Source of the DNA: Beverwykella pulmonaria | Lineage: Eukaryota; Ascomycota; Dothideomycetes; Pleosporales; Melanommataceae | DNA length: 64,000 nucleotides | Assembly: GCA_001599595.1 (NCBI GenBank) | Contig: BCHH01000012.1 | Location: 698,813-762,812, forward strand | Reading direction: 5' to 3' | Notes under the pieces: model-generated | The model's database searches: none | What the model saw: the letters and a program-made list of their open reading frames with translations, nothing else | Told to the model about the DNA's origin: nothing | Translations under genes and position numbers: made by a program | In this document: piece by piece, positions 44,386 to 56,237 of the stretch | Layout: each line of letters starts with the position of its first letter | Numbering within the stretch: the stretch's first letter is position 1

Positions 44386-47300
44386 TTATCTCTTGCCTTT
44401 GGCCTTGGTGGCCTTGGCTGTGCCTTTTTTTGTGGTCTTCTTTGGCGGTTCGGGTTCGTATTCTTCGGAGTGATTGTAGCCCAGTTCGGACCTCATGATA
44501 CTGTTCGTCCACCGGAGACAGTATTCCTTCGTGTTGTCCTTCTCAACATAGGTCTTTGTGCGGGTCGAGATACGAGTCGCGGTATCCTCATCCTCGGTCT
44601 TCGACTTCTCTGTCTCAGAGAGATGCTCTTTCATCTTCAACATGTATTCGGCAATCTTGTCGCGGGAAGCTTGGAGCTCCTTGCGGAGTACCTTTTCGCG
44701 GACACCGCGCTCGTCCAACCACGCCATGAGCTTGTCGATATCACTTGGGTCATCATAGTAGCCCCATTCCGTAGATTTGGAGAGATGGGTCAAGCCTTCT
44801 TCCTTCTCCTTCCGTTGGGGTACCGTATATCCAAGCTCCTGGAGATCTTGAGATAAAGCAGGTTCCTCCAGATTGGGCTGAAACTCGTACTCGTCGGGAC
44901 CTTGCACCCAAAGACGACCGTTTGCGTACCCATACTCTGCTGTGGAGCTGGTGGGCACACCTCCATATGGCATGCCGTTGTGCTCAAACCAATAGTACTT
45001 GTTGAGGAAGCGATCTTTTCCAAGCACCTTGCTGCGATGCACAAGAGTCTCACGAAGGTCATCGTCAAGTTCGTTGATACTAGCTTCACAGCTTTTGAGC
45101 TCGTCCTTCTTCTTGTCAATGGCCACGAGGAGTTTCTCCCACTCTTTTTGCTGTTTTGACTTGGCTGCTTCCGCCTTCGCTTTCTTTGCCTTTTCCTTCC
45201 TCTCTTTATCGGACTCCCGCTTGCGCTTATTCTGTTTCGTATGTCGGAGTTTGCGATTCGCCACTGTCGGAGGCTCCTCGGATGACTCACTACCTGAATT
45301 TTCCTCCCTTCCTTCCTCGGTGCCGGTCATGGAAACGTCCTGAGCATCGGTTGGTGACGCCGGGGTGTTCAGAGGCAGGCCTATCTTTCGTTCAATATCG
45401 AGCTTGAAAAGTTCATCGGCCCTGTCAAATATCAGTCAAGAGCCCTAGAGACTGTGCTATGGCGGTTGGACTTACAACTCTTTTCGCCTCTTCTGAAATT
45501 CGATTTTTTCTTTGCGAAGGCGTGTCATTTCTTGTGAAGCAGCAATAAGTTGATCTCGGAAAATCTCTGTTGCGACAGTCAGGCGTAATATCATCTCAAG
45601 CGCAGTAATTCGCATATTGACGTCGAGGTACACGTAGTGATTGGCAATTCCCTCTACTGATGGTTCTTCGTTAGGAGGGACCAGTTCAGCGAGGATCTCG
45701 TCACAAGTCTCCTTCTGGGTTGGAGAAAAGGATAGACGATAGAGAAGCCCGACAAGCATTGCCTCCCATCCTCCCGCCCGGAAGTTTCGAATCTTGCATT
45801 GCTCAAGCCAATCATATTCTGCCAAGAATTCGGCGGCTCTGTGAGTTTGCTTAGGAGGTTCCGGCGTCGGAGTGCGCGGCTTAAGAACAATAGCGTTGGC
45901 TTCGGATTTCCTCAAGCTACTGCGCGTAGTTCTGACCGGTGGTTCGGGCTCGGGCTCAGGGCTAGTCGACTTCGAAGACTCCTCATCCTCAGAGTCGTCA
46001 GATTCTTCGACTTTAGGTAGCGGTACTTGGAGTTTCCCGGAGTCGCTGACAATCTGCTTCAGTATAGAGCAATGGACTTCAACTAGAAGCTCGCACTCTG
46101 TGTCCTCTGAGGAGAAACACATCGCGCCCACGAAATCATCCAGCGTGAAAGAATCAAGCGAGTAAATAGTGTCATGAACGTTGAGCGTTTCCCAAGCACA
46201 CAAAAGAGGACCCACGCTCTTCATAAGAATTCCTGTCTTCTTGTCTTCCTTAGGAGCGTCAACACCATCCGGAACATCGTCGGAGATGAATTTTAGCGGC
46301 GGTCGAACAGTGTTGAGGCGCGGTTGTTTGATCCTCAAGTCCTCGATCGGGTACTTGACTGGCTCAAAAGGTCGAGGCGGGGTAGCATGTTGTTGCTGTG
46401 GAATGTTGGTTGGCGCAAGCGTTTGATACTGCATGAAGTTGTTTTGGAAAGGTAGACTTATGGGCAAGCCGGCCCCTGGAGACGGCATATGATGAGTGAG
46501 CTGCGCAAGATGTGGAGGCAGATTTCCTGGAATGACAGTGTGAGGCGGCATTGGTGGATAGTGTCGCTGGTTAGGCGGCGGAGGAAAGTTTTGGTACGGG
46601 CGAGGGGGTCCATTCATAGGCGGCTGCATCATCGGTTGTCCTAGGTCCGGACGGAATGGAGGTTGGTGGTTTGCTGCAAAGTTTACGAAAGTAGTTTGCC
46701 CTTGCCCCTGCTGCGGCACTGCATGCATGTTTTGACCATTGATTGATGACGAAGTGCCATTCTGTCCGTTCTGTCCATGAGACATGCCTGGCGAGTTTGC
46801 CTGATAACCTGCATTGTTCGGGTTCATAGCGTTTGCTGCTGCTTTCTTCGCAGCCATGACGGCATCTCGAGTTTTGGCCTCCGGAACCTTAGTACTAATG
46901 TTATAGCGTTTCGCAAGGTGCTCTTTGACCAGCCAGGGTGCACCATTCCACGCTTCTCTTGAGACTGCACCTCGCAAGAACTGCTTCAAAACAAGCTTTG
47001 AATATACCCTACGATCGCGGGAAAGCTCCGACGCTTTGTATTTCGTCAACTGCTCGCCGGTGCCTTCTATAGTGATGTGATAGGTGAAGGAGCGGTATTG
47101 ATCATCCTGTGGTTGGCCACTTGCAAATATACTGTGAAGTCTAGAGGTGTCCTGCATCTGCGAGATAGTGCCGTAGCGGCGACCATTGTCATGCTCAACA
47201 GACACCCGGTCACCAACCATAAAGTGCTCTTTAAAATGCTAGAAGAGTCAGCATATGATGTGTTTAGCAGCTCAAATTGACGTACATCAAACACGTTATT

Positions 47301-47936
47301 CACTGGTTCGAATCATTGCTGTTAGTTGAGAAGATCGTCAAAGGATGGAAGGGGAGCTTACCTAAATCATCCATTCGGGCAGTATTCTGAAACTGTACGT
47401 ACTCTAGCACGCGGGAACGTAGACCCTCAGGGAATATGCTGTTGATCTCTTTGGAGGCTTCGGTCTATAATTGTGTTACACGTTGTTCATTCTGTGGACA
47501 CCGTTTGTGGGATATACCTCGCTCTCTAGTGCCTCAAAGAAAGTGTAGCCTTGATGTCCGGTCGACTCGCACGTGAAGTTCTTCTAATATGGTGTTAGAG
47601 AATATGCTCGCAGGGTAGGAATTCGGCGAGCCTGCCTGTAGGTAGAAATCGCGCCTACAGATGTTAGCTTCTGCTAGTGACATGGAATGACATTATCATA
47701 CCTCGAGAGATATTTCTCGTAGTCTAAAAAGACCTCTCCGGTCGGCTCAATGACCCAAACCTATTCCACACGTTTAGAATTTACAACTGTTATGTACGGT
47801 GATGCAGCGGCGAACCTCGGCATTGTCATCGATGATGGGAGGCAGGGCCTCGAATTTGACGGGCTTTCGCTTATAGTGGACCTGTAATTGTCAACCATGT
47901 ATACCACCTTGACATTTAGGACGCGTTCTGTACCAT
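44386..47936 (-). CDS. ITC1: Itc1, WAC-DDT-WHIM subunit of an ISWI chromatin remodeller
   Basis: Nine exons: 47936-47934, 47881-47816, 47760-47702, 47654-47636, 47583-47518, 47464-47362, 47302-47286, 47238-45476 and 45421-44386, total 1043 aa. The WAC DNA-binding domain occupies about residues 2-120 (VHYKRKPVKFEALPP, VWVIEPTGEVFLDYEKYLSR, FTCESTGHQGYTFFEALESE). A Gln/Pro/Gly-rich linker, the DDT domain (LLCAWETLNVHDTIYSLDSF, DDFVGAM) and WHIM motifs (GWEAMLVGLLYRL; KDRFLNKYYWFEHNG, RLWVQG) follow. A basic tail KKTTKKGTAKATKAKGKR ends it. Itc1 partners the Isw2 ATPase to space and slide nucleosomes. Exon 1 encodes only the initiator ATG, and the intron after exon 4 has a GC donor. Six small 5' exons are typical of the gene but are the least certain part. 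Confidence 0.9.
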
Positions 47937-49468
47937 CTTGCCTTGAGCCCAAGCTCATCTAGAGGTCCTCAAAGTGTGAAGCTCGCGTCGCAACCGTCAG
48001 AGGGCTCGCGGTCGGGGTGTTTTTGATATAGTAAAAGTGTCTGAGCGGTTTTCCGCCGTGGCATAAGGCAATGACCTCCCTGGAGAACAATCCAGGCAGA
48101 ATCTCGCTCGACCGCGCACCAGAGGAGGTCCTAGAAAAAGTCGTCGCACACGGTTGCGGGTCCGAATACGGTTCCGAGACGCGTCAAGATGCGCGTTTGC
48201 GCGTTTGTTCGAATTATGGATGGATTCGTGGACGTGGCGGGGCGCGGAGGTGAGTGGAGTGGGTAGAAGGAGAAGAGGGTGAGGAAGAAGGCGAGGTGGG
48301 AGTAGTAACTCAAAGAGTAGCCCAGGCGCGCGGAGGAAGCATGGCCTTGGCAAACGCTAGTCCAGCTACCGAACAACCCCAAACTTTTGCTCACCTCAAG
48401 AAACTGCGCTGCATCTCGGACCTCGACGTATTTGGACTCTTTTTAATGCCAAAATCGAGGAGAATCAATTTCAGGTACAGGATGGACGACCAAAAATTAA
48501 TCCACAATTTTAAACCGCTGCACAAACAATCACGCTGCCCACGAAGGCTCCCTGCTTGAGTCCCCCCGAGCAGGCCGAGAGCTCGACCCACCGGGATCAA
48601 ACGCAGCACCACTTTCAGCCCTCTCTCGCCACAGTCTTCGACCTGTACCCAAAGAAACTCCAAGAGTAAAATAATTGATATATCAAGAGCTATGTTGCAC
48701 TATCAAAAGAGGTCAGGGGATATTATATCAGCCAATATCAAATTCATGTCCGGTCGAGAAATCCCGACATCACATTCTGAGCAGGCAAAACCAGACATTA
48801 TATATCACAGAATCGACCAGATCGTCTAGGATGTAGACTCCGGAATGTGTAGAGGTCTGAGGTCGACAGTTCACAAAATACCCAGGTTGTCTTTGGGGCC
48901 ACGACTCCACATACCCTAAATCAACACTCCGAATGAATCCCTCATAATGGATCCCAAACCCATCTCTGTCAGGTAAAATAAGGCCCAATAGTTGTTTATT
49001 GGTGCTTTTGACTTGTGATTAAAATTGCCTGGCCGGTACAGAGCGTTAGTTGGCCAAAGAGATACATCCTACCACCCATGAACAGACTATGGATGTCCCA
49101 CATTACTCATGCGTATACTTACCTGTATTTGTTGCCCCAGATACGAGAATTCTAGGCTTGATGGTCAAAGCAGGCGGTGTTAGGAATTGTCTTCTTGCGT
49201 TCAGAATACTGGCGTTGCATTTTATCTCTCTAGATCCTCGTTCGTGAAAGGTAAGAGACCCCACCAATTCAAGCTAATGCAATCCACTGAAAGAACTTCA
49301 AGTCAAGAAGTCCATCAATGCATGCTGTTACAATCAAGGGATGATATTGAAAGCTGTGTGGGTCGAAGCCCAGGAACAACGATAAAAATATATGGACACC
49401 TATTACAGCTGTTGCCCCATCGATTACACAGAGATGAGCCAAGTAATGAGGTGGAGATATGGATCCAC
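47937..49468. other. intergenic region ITC1 - ALG8
   Basis: About 1.5 kb, upstream of ITC1 and 3' of ALG8. It includes a purine-rich G/A stretch at about 48255-48305. No gene can be supported. Confidence 0.45.
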
Positions 49469-51292
49469 CTAGGAGTCCATATATACGACCGAGAAGCCAA
49501 GCCAGCTACCGACGACCCCGATGGCCGAATACGAACTTGTGAACATTAACGGTAGAAACTCGTACTTGTCTCCAAAGACAATCCCATGCACCAAAGAGCA
49601 ATAAGCAATCAAGGGTATCGAAACGGCAATGTAGAGAAAAGAAAACCGATCGAGTAAAAAGATTCGAGGATGCGGGGAGCTGGTTTCATTTTAGCAGCTT
49701 TCAAAATGTTCGGGGGTAGTTGACTTACGCTGGAACAATTCGATCGAATGCACAAAGAAACAGGCCGAGCCAGAAAATTGTGTAAACCGTCTTCACGGGG
49801 AATTCGGCGGCCGTGAATAACAACGGGAAAAGCGACACATGCCCAGCCACGGCTAGGGGTCGGAAAGCACCGAAATATCGGCGGTCTCTGAGCGCAATCA
49901 AGCTGAATGGAATGAGAACGATGAGAATGGCTTTCTCGTGGACATGCCACCCAAATAGGAAAGATGCATAACCGCAAAGGGTAACTGCCCCGATGAATGC
50001 TTCCCACGTGGGCTTGAGAAGGAGTCGAATAAGAAATGGCTGTTCAATGTTAGCTATGGGACTTGTGGATAGTTGAGCTGACATACGATTTGGAATCCCA
50101 AAGTCAGGAGAAAGCAAGCTAATGGAGCCACATGCGGAAGCACGGCGAAGGACGTATCTCCCACTAAGCCTCGAGTGACACTGTTGACTGCATCTTGGTC
50201 GACTTTCAGTCCTAAGCGCGGGGCCACTGTTAATGTTAGATGAATGACGGGTAACGCATTGAGGGAAAAGCATACAGTAGATTAAGACTCGGTCAGCGAA
50301 GGAGTATATCGCCCAGACGTTCGGCGCCCAGTAGGCGTGACACAGGCCTCTTGAGAATGGGAACAGTCGACGGAATACTTGTTCTAATTGACCCCAGAGT
50401 GCAAAGGGCCCGAACGCACTTGCGAAGACGGCCACAATGCCAACGCCTAGCTTGATGCAGTTCCACAACCTGATCTGGAAGTGAGGAAAGGAGGATCGCG
50501 GACCCAAGCAGTATGCTCGCAGTAGATACACAAAGTAGGCCGGTGCCAAGTACAGATATATATGCTTGAAGCATAAGAGGACTGCAAATAGGAGGCCGCT
50601 TAGTAGCAAAGTGGAGTCGTTGCGCGCGAGTACCAATGAAAGAATGAGGATCCCGTACATGAAACCATTGTACTGGAAATGGATGTGGTCAATGATAAGA
50701 AGCCCGGGCGACAAAAGAACAGAGAGGGCGGCTGTATGAGATGTAGTCTTGGAGCTGGAGCCTTTCACGTAACTAGGGGAGTTAGTAGAACATCGTGCAA
50801 TAGGTAAGAGGTCCTGAATTACATATGCAAGGCGTAGGCCAGAACAAGTTCAGTAAGGATGACTGTAGCGCGCTGAAAATACACAGTCTGCCAGCTGTCG
50901 TAATCCAGGGCTTTGACATTGAGTAGCGCAGGCTCGATGTACGCCGCAGCTTGAGACAGGAGCCATTCGAAGTACGCGAAAAAGGGAGGGTAGTCCAGCG
51001 TCCATTCGGAAGTTTTCTTGAATGCAATGTTAGACTGCGTTGTGCACGAAACAGAGATGCATTAGGCTATGTTACCTCGTAGTACCATTCCTTGACGGGC
51101 AGGGAATGGGTTAGTGCCAGCCAGTTGCGATGAACTTCGAAATCGGTCGACTTGCTGTCGAAACCAGTCAGCCTGCGCGTTGATGAGCGCATCAATATTT
51201 TCGGTTTGAACGTACTATGCGGGAAAAAGCAGCACCTTCAAGGCCGTGGCCACAATGGCGCACTGCGCGATCGATGGATACAGCTCCGACAT
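49469..51292 (-). CDS. ALG8: Alg8, dolichyl-P-glucose alpha-1,3-glucosyltransferase of the ER
   Basis: Adds the second glucose to the dolichol-linked N-glycan precursor. Seven exons (51292-51216, 51154-51076, 51016-50823, 50772-50276, 50226-50087, 50039-49729, 49679-49469) give 502 aa. The first luminal loop holds [18 protein letters not shown] and [17 protein letters not shown], the acidic and aromatic motifs of the ALG6/ALG8 family. [14 protein letters not shown] and [18 protein letters not shown] are the other hallmarks, and many membrane helices fill the rest. The stop seen directly after RIVPA lies inside the last intron (GTAAGT donor); splicing at 49679 continues through [20 protein letters not shown] to a stop at 49469, giving the normal C-terminus. 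Confidence 0.92.
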
Positions 51293-52899
51293 GGGGACAT
51301 TGGGCGCTCGTGGTTGAATGGGACGCGAAACGGCTCATCTGGCGAGATTGACAGAAGTTCATAGGCACGTGACCTTGGCAAGATCCCAGCGCCACTTCAG
51401 GGAAGAGCCACATTCGACGCCACAGCGCACAACTTTTGAATTTTGATCCTCCAACGTGGCTTCACTCGACAGGACAGGCTCATCTCTCAATATGTAAGCG
51501 CGTCATTTTACAGAATGAGTTATACGGGCAAGTTCTGCGCCGAGTCCTGTCAGAAGACCTGAATACGGCGAAGCTGACCCCCACTGCACTCCCGATTCGC
51601 AATGTTTCTCCATATCTGCTAATCTTCCAACAACCCACAGCCCTGGATATGCCGCCGTCCCATGTAAGGCGGCTTGAAACAGCGGCTCTGGCGAACTCAC
51701 TGCTGCGGCGGCCCCCCTGACAGCGTGGTTCTTTTTCCTGGCAGCCAGGTTCCACATTGAGCAGACAGCGGGCCAAGCCATGTCTACTTCTGGCTGCAAC
51801 AGAGCGTTGGATGTTGGCTTTGCGCACGAAGCGAGGGCTAGTCAGGAACCTGTCAGGAACCTGACCTGTCTGCGCAAATTACCCGGCATGCTTCAGCAGC
51901 GGCTCACCGTGGCCTCAGCAATACAGAGCAACCCCCTCAGTAACGCACACATGCCAGCCCACGAGAACGGCACTGTGGATCAGGAGCGTCGCGCGAAGCT
52001 GCACGCAATGGCCGCCTACCTCGCACAGCGTCTGCCGGACTGGCGGCGCTTGGCCTCTCTGCAGGGCCGCTGTGTTTGGATCAGCTTGGGCACGCGCGTT
52101 TAAATAGGGTTGGCGATGGTACGCTAATGCGCTTTGGGCGGCTCTCATTTGCCTGCCTCCTGTCTTGCAGCGCTAGCATTCTCATTCTCACCCAACTTCT
52201 CTCCATCCTTCTCTCCAGACACTCCAGTTCGTGCTCCCTCTTCTTCGACCCCCGTCCGCTCATTACCTCTCTTTCACTTCGCTGCGAGGTCGTTGGCAAA
52301 GGCTCGCCCCTTTGCTCCGTTCATTATTATTGTTCGCTCTTTCAACGGTTCGCATCTTCAAAACAAGCCCCGAGGCCAAAATTGACTCGACTTCCACCAC
52401 ACCAGCCCATAATCCCGCCCCTTCTGCGATTGTCTCCAGGAGTTCGCTGCAGCTATTGTGTCTATCAGACAGTACTGTATCCGTGCTCCTCCGATCCAGA
52501 CGGGTGTCAACGCGCTCTTGGCTTTTGTCGTCCTCCTATTTAAGCCTAACCGCCAGTGTGGTCCCTTTTTGGTCTTGGATTCGGTCTTCTTCACCTTGTA
52601 TTAAGTGCCCCGGCTGCCATTGAGTCCTTGAACGTAAGTTTGGTTCCATATATATATCATAAACACCAGGTTGCTGTGGAATGGTGCTAATTTGTACCAG
52701 ATTCATCTCTACGAGATTTAATAACACACTCTTCACTTCCCACCCACCGCAACCGTCTTGCAACCACCGAATCTATACCTTCTACCTACATATTTTCGCC
52801 GTCCGGTCCTCTAAGTCCCGGACGCAGTAATACACTTTCGCCACGGCTGTTCTATCTCAAAGCGCGCGGGACAGCTTTGTCCTCCCACATCTCCTCGCA
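51293..52899. promoter_or_regulatory. divergent promoter region, ALG8 / MRN1
   Basis: About 1.6 kb between divergent start codons. An 11-bp direct repeat (TCAGGAACCTG twice) lies at 51842-51864. Pyrimidine-rich sequence from 52190 on resembles the transcription-start region of MRN1. A candidate leader intron is listed separately. Confidence 0.45.
52634..52700 (+). other. candidate 5'-leader intron of MRN1
   Basis: GTAAGT donor at 52634, TGCTAAT branch-like site at 52685-52691 and ACCAG acceptor ending at 52700, a 67-nt interval about 200 bases before the MRN1 start codon. Size and signals match the coding introns of the window. Confidence 0.45.
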
Positions 52900-55419
52900 A
52901 TGCAACACCACGATGGCGCATCTGCCGCTCCTAGCGGCCCCCGTCTCCCAGCTGGTTTTCAAAAACAGATGAATGGTGGCCATACAGGATTTTCGCATGG
53001 CGCATTCCACACCAATCAGGGAGGCTATGCCGACAGGCATCCTGAGAGGTCCAACATTCCGAGCATCAACACTGGCAGATTGGCACCGGGCAACCAGAAC
53101 GGTACAGACCTCCAAACTCCTGGCACAGGTTTCGACATGAATTTCACTCCCCTGCTACCTTCGCAGCTGCTCCTGGGTAGCCCATTCCAGCCAGGCTCTC
53201 CTTCAGCTTTTGCTTCGCCACAGTTTCAGCAATACGCGAGCTTTGCGGGGCAAAACCACTCGCAGCAGCAGCAACAGCAAAACCAGGTTAACCAGATCGG
53301 TAGCCCTCAGATGCAACAGCCTCTATCGCCGCAGCTATACCAAAACCTTATGTCACCCACCAGCGGCTTCTTTGGTGGCCCCCAGTCTCCGACCGGAGGA
53401 TATTCTGGCTATGGTGCCCAGGGTCTCGGCGGTCTTGGATCGTCCATGCCCATTGCTCCTGGATTAGTATCTGGAACTAGCAGGACTGTCTACCTGGGCA
53501 ACATTCCCCCAGAGACATCTGCTGAGGAAATCCTCGGCCACGTTCGAAGTGGACAAATCGAGTCCGTCAGGCTGCTGCCAGACAAGAACTGCGCTTTTAT
53601 TTCCTTCCTAGACAGTAGCTCCGCCACCCATTTCCACTCGGACGCAATCTTGAAAAAGTTGTCGATCCGGGGCCAGGATATTAAAATTGGATGGGGAAAG
53701 CCATCGCAAGTGCCTACCTCGGTTGCACTTGCGGTGCAACAGTCTGGGGCCTCCCGAAACGTTTACCTTGGCAACCTGTCAGAAGACGTCACCGAGGAGG
53801 AACTTCGTGAGGATCTAAGCAAGTTTGGTCCCATCGATACTGTCAAGATTGTGCGCGAGAAGGCCATCGGCTTCGTCCATTTCTTGTCCATCGGAAACGC
53901 TATCAAGGCTGTCGCTCAGCTTCCACAAGAGCCCAAGTGGCAAGCTCCACGACGCGTGTACTATGGCAAGGACAGGTGTGCGTATGTGTCAAAGACTCAG
54001 CAGCAGAATGCAGCTCAGTACCTTGGTATTGCACCAGGATATGCACATGTCTTGAACGGAGCTGATCGAGACCTGATCTCAAACGCCCTTGCACAGCAGT
54101 CTGTTGCTGCTGCCGCTGTCGCTACGTCAGCGGGAGGGGTCAACAACCTGGGCAATCGGACCGTATACCTCGGGAACATTCACCCTGAAACAACCATCGA
54201 GGAGATATGCAACGTAGTTCGTGGTGGTCTCCTCCACCACATCCGATACATCCCTGATAAGCATATCTGCTTTGTGACGTTTATCGACCCGACTTCGGCT
54301 GCGTCGTTTTACGCTCTAAGCAACCTCCAAGGGCTGATGATTCACAACCGCCGTCTCAAGATTGGATGGGGCAAGCACTCGGGCGCTCTACCCCCTGCTA
54401 TTGCTTTGGCTGTTAGTGGTGGGGCGTCCAGAAATGTTTATGTCGGCAACCTAGATGAGTCGTGGACTGAGGAACGCCTGAGGCAAGACTTCTCCGAGTA
54501 CGGAGAGATCGAGTTGGTCAACACTCTTCGAGAGAAGAGCTGTGCATTTGTCAACTTCACCAACATTGCCAATGCCATCAAGGCGATTGAGGCTGTTCGA
54601 GGCCGTGAGGAATACAAGCGATTCAAGGTCAATTTTGGAAAAGACAGATGCGGGAATCCTCCCCGTCAGATGACCAACAACCAAAATCAGAACCAGTCTG
54701 GCAGCGATGGCATGCAGTCCCCTTCCCCTATTAATGGTCTGCACCCAAATCGTAGCAACACTGGACCATCTGTCTCGCCTACTGGATCTGGCGCGCCTGG
54801 TTCAGGTGGTGCCAGCACGAATGGTCAATTTCCTGGCGGTCAAGGACCGTCCCCCGCAAGCATTCTCAACACTGGCAACAACAACCCATTGATGATGTAC
54901 CTTCAAGCCCAGCAAAGCCAACAGCAACATGCGGAAGCAACCCTTCAACAGCAGCAGGTGCAGCAGCAGCAACAGCAGCAGCAGCAACAGCAGCAGCAAC
55001 AGCAGCAACAACAACAGCAACAAGCCTTTGCATCTCAACAAGCTGCCTTCTATGGTGCTGACATGAATTCGAACCCTCAGCCACACCAGTCATCACACAC
55101 TGCTCACAACAGCACTTCGAGCTTCAGCTTGATCAACGGTGGCTCTAACGGGTCTGGCGCGACCACTGTCGGCGGTCTTCTTGCTCCGTCGAATCTGAAC
55201 GCTCGAGCGCAGCACGCTCGTGCGGTCAGTCTTCCCGTCTTCACGCAAGGCCCCTTCACCCAGGGTGTCCAACAATCCCAAGCGCCGCAACAAAATTCCT
55301 TCGGCAGCCTCAGCTCTGGAATCGGTGGCTTCGGTAGTGGCAATGGTGGCTACGGTCTTGCCATTCAAGGTGACGGTGGCCTTCCGGGATGGGCCGAGGA
55401 AGAGGTCGGTGCCCAGTAA
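52900..55419 (+). CDS. MRN1: Mrn1/Nrd1-type RNA-binding protein with four RRMs
   Basis: Single exon, 839 aa. Four RRMs have the RNP2 motifs VYLGN or VYVGN, starting at about residues 196, 285, 419 and 510. Each is followed by an RNP1-like segment (CAFISF, IGFVHF, ICFVTF, CAFVNF). Pairs are spaced as in yeast Mrn1 and S. pombe Nrd1 (negative regulator of differentiation). The N-terminal 190 residues are Gln/Pro/Gly-rich and contain a short QQQQQQ run. A long polyglutamine tract lies at about residues 683-708, after the last RRM. The family binds mRNAs and represses differentiation-related transcripts, often in cytoplasmic granules. Confidence 0.92.
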   Translation: MQHHDGASAAPSGPRLPAGFQKQMNGGHTGFSHGAFHTNQGGYADRHPERSNIPSINTGRLAPGNQNGTDLQTPGTGFDMNFTPLLPSQLLLGSPFQPGSPSAFASPQFQQYASFAGQNHSQQQQQQNQVNQIGSPQMQQPLSPQLYQNLMSPTSGFFGGPQSPTGGYSGYGAQGLGGLGSSMPIAPGLVSGTSRTVYLGNIPPETSAEEILGHVRSGQIESVRLLPDKNCAFISFLDSSSATHFHSDAILKKLSIRGQDIKIGWGKPSQVPTSVALAVQQSGASRNVYLGNLSEDVTEEELREDLSKFGPIDTVKIVREKAIGFVHFLSIGNAIKAVAQLPQEPKWQAPRRVYYGKDRCAYVSKTQQQNAAQYLGIAPGYAHVLNGADRDLISNALAQQSVAAAAVATSAGGVNNLGNRTVYLGNIHPETTIEEICNVVRGGLLHHIRYIPDKHICFVTFIDPTSAASFYALSNLQGLMIHNRRLKIGWGKHSGALPPAIALAVSGGASRNVYVGNLDESWTEERLRQDFSEYGEIELVNTLREKSCAFVNFTNIANAIKAIEAVRGREEYKRFKVNFGKDRCGNPPRQMTNNQNQNQSGSDGMQSPSPINGLHPNRSNTGPSVSPTGSGAPGSGGASTNGQFPGGQGPSPASILNTGNNNPLMMYLQAQQSQQQHAEATLQQQQVQQQQQQQQQQQQQQQQQQQQQAFASQQAAFYGADMNSNPQPHQSSHTAHNSTSSFSLINGGSNGSGATTVGGLLAPSNLNARAQHARAVSLPVFTQGPFTQGVQQSQAPQQNSFGSLSSGIGGFGSGNGGYGLAIQGDGGLPGWAEEEVGAQ
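54946..55023 (+). repeat. (CAG/CAA)n tract encoding polyglutamine
   Basis: Twenty-six codons, all CAG or CAA except one GTG near the start, inside MRN1. Mixed codons slow slippage but the tract is likely length-variable among strains. Confidence 0.95.
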
Positions 55420-56237
55420 AGTAGCACCAACATAGCGATGAGCGACAAGAACCTTCTCCGCTTCACTGTGCGATATTTACTCACTTAGCCAATTTACTTG
55501 TCGGTTACAACCACCTTGTTTTTCTTTTCGTTATATCCCTGTCATGCATTCTTGGTAATTTGGGTCTCGGCGCGGGTTGTGTTTGAATGCAAATTTGGAA
55601 TCCTTTTTTCTGTTGCTCTTGATCCTGGTGTGTCTGTGCGATGTATTGCTTTTAATCAATGGCTGGATTACTGCGAACTACACTCTTTAATAACCTACCT
55701 ACCCTCCGAATTGTGTTTTAGTACTGTTGGTTCCTTTTCTTTTCCCTTTCTTTTTTTTTCTTTATTCAGTGCAGTGCGCAGCATTCGTTGCTCAGTTGGT
55801 GGGTCGAGATATGGTGGAAGAAGGCAGTCGAATTGTAGTGTAGTTCTAGATACCTGTAGGGATAGGGATGGATGATGGATATGTGGAAGGTCTGGAGGAT
55901 GGATGGATGAACGGCTGGTGGTGCAGTGGAGTAGGAGAAAATTTCAGCTTGTTACTCGTACTTTCCGTCTTCGTGTGCATTTGTGATTATCGATTTGATC
56001 GAAACGTGGCTGGAATAACCAGTGCCTACGTAAATAAAAGGCAGCGCAACTTTTAACTTGCAATAGATGAAATATCGGAGTCTAGATGGATTCAACCTCC
56101 GCTCTCTGATCTCCATATCTACACGGTATGAGCACTATTGCAAGTTCTCGTAAGAGTTTGCGCTGCCGCTTGATTTCCCCGCATTTCGCACTTCGCTGTC
56201 CTTTCCCATAGAATCCGGCTAGGCCGTCCAACTCTCT
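55420..56237. other. intergenic region between convergent genes
   Basis: About 820 bases between the 3' ends of MRN1 and MED20. It includes a T-rich run at about 55735-55765. No gene was seen. Confidence 0.45.

Noticed and set aside
47301..47330. GGTTCGAATC resembling a tRNA B box
   Set aside because: It lies inside an ITC1 intron, with no A box or acceptor stem around it.
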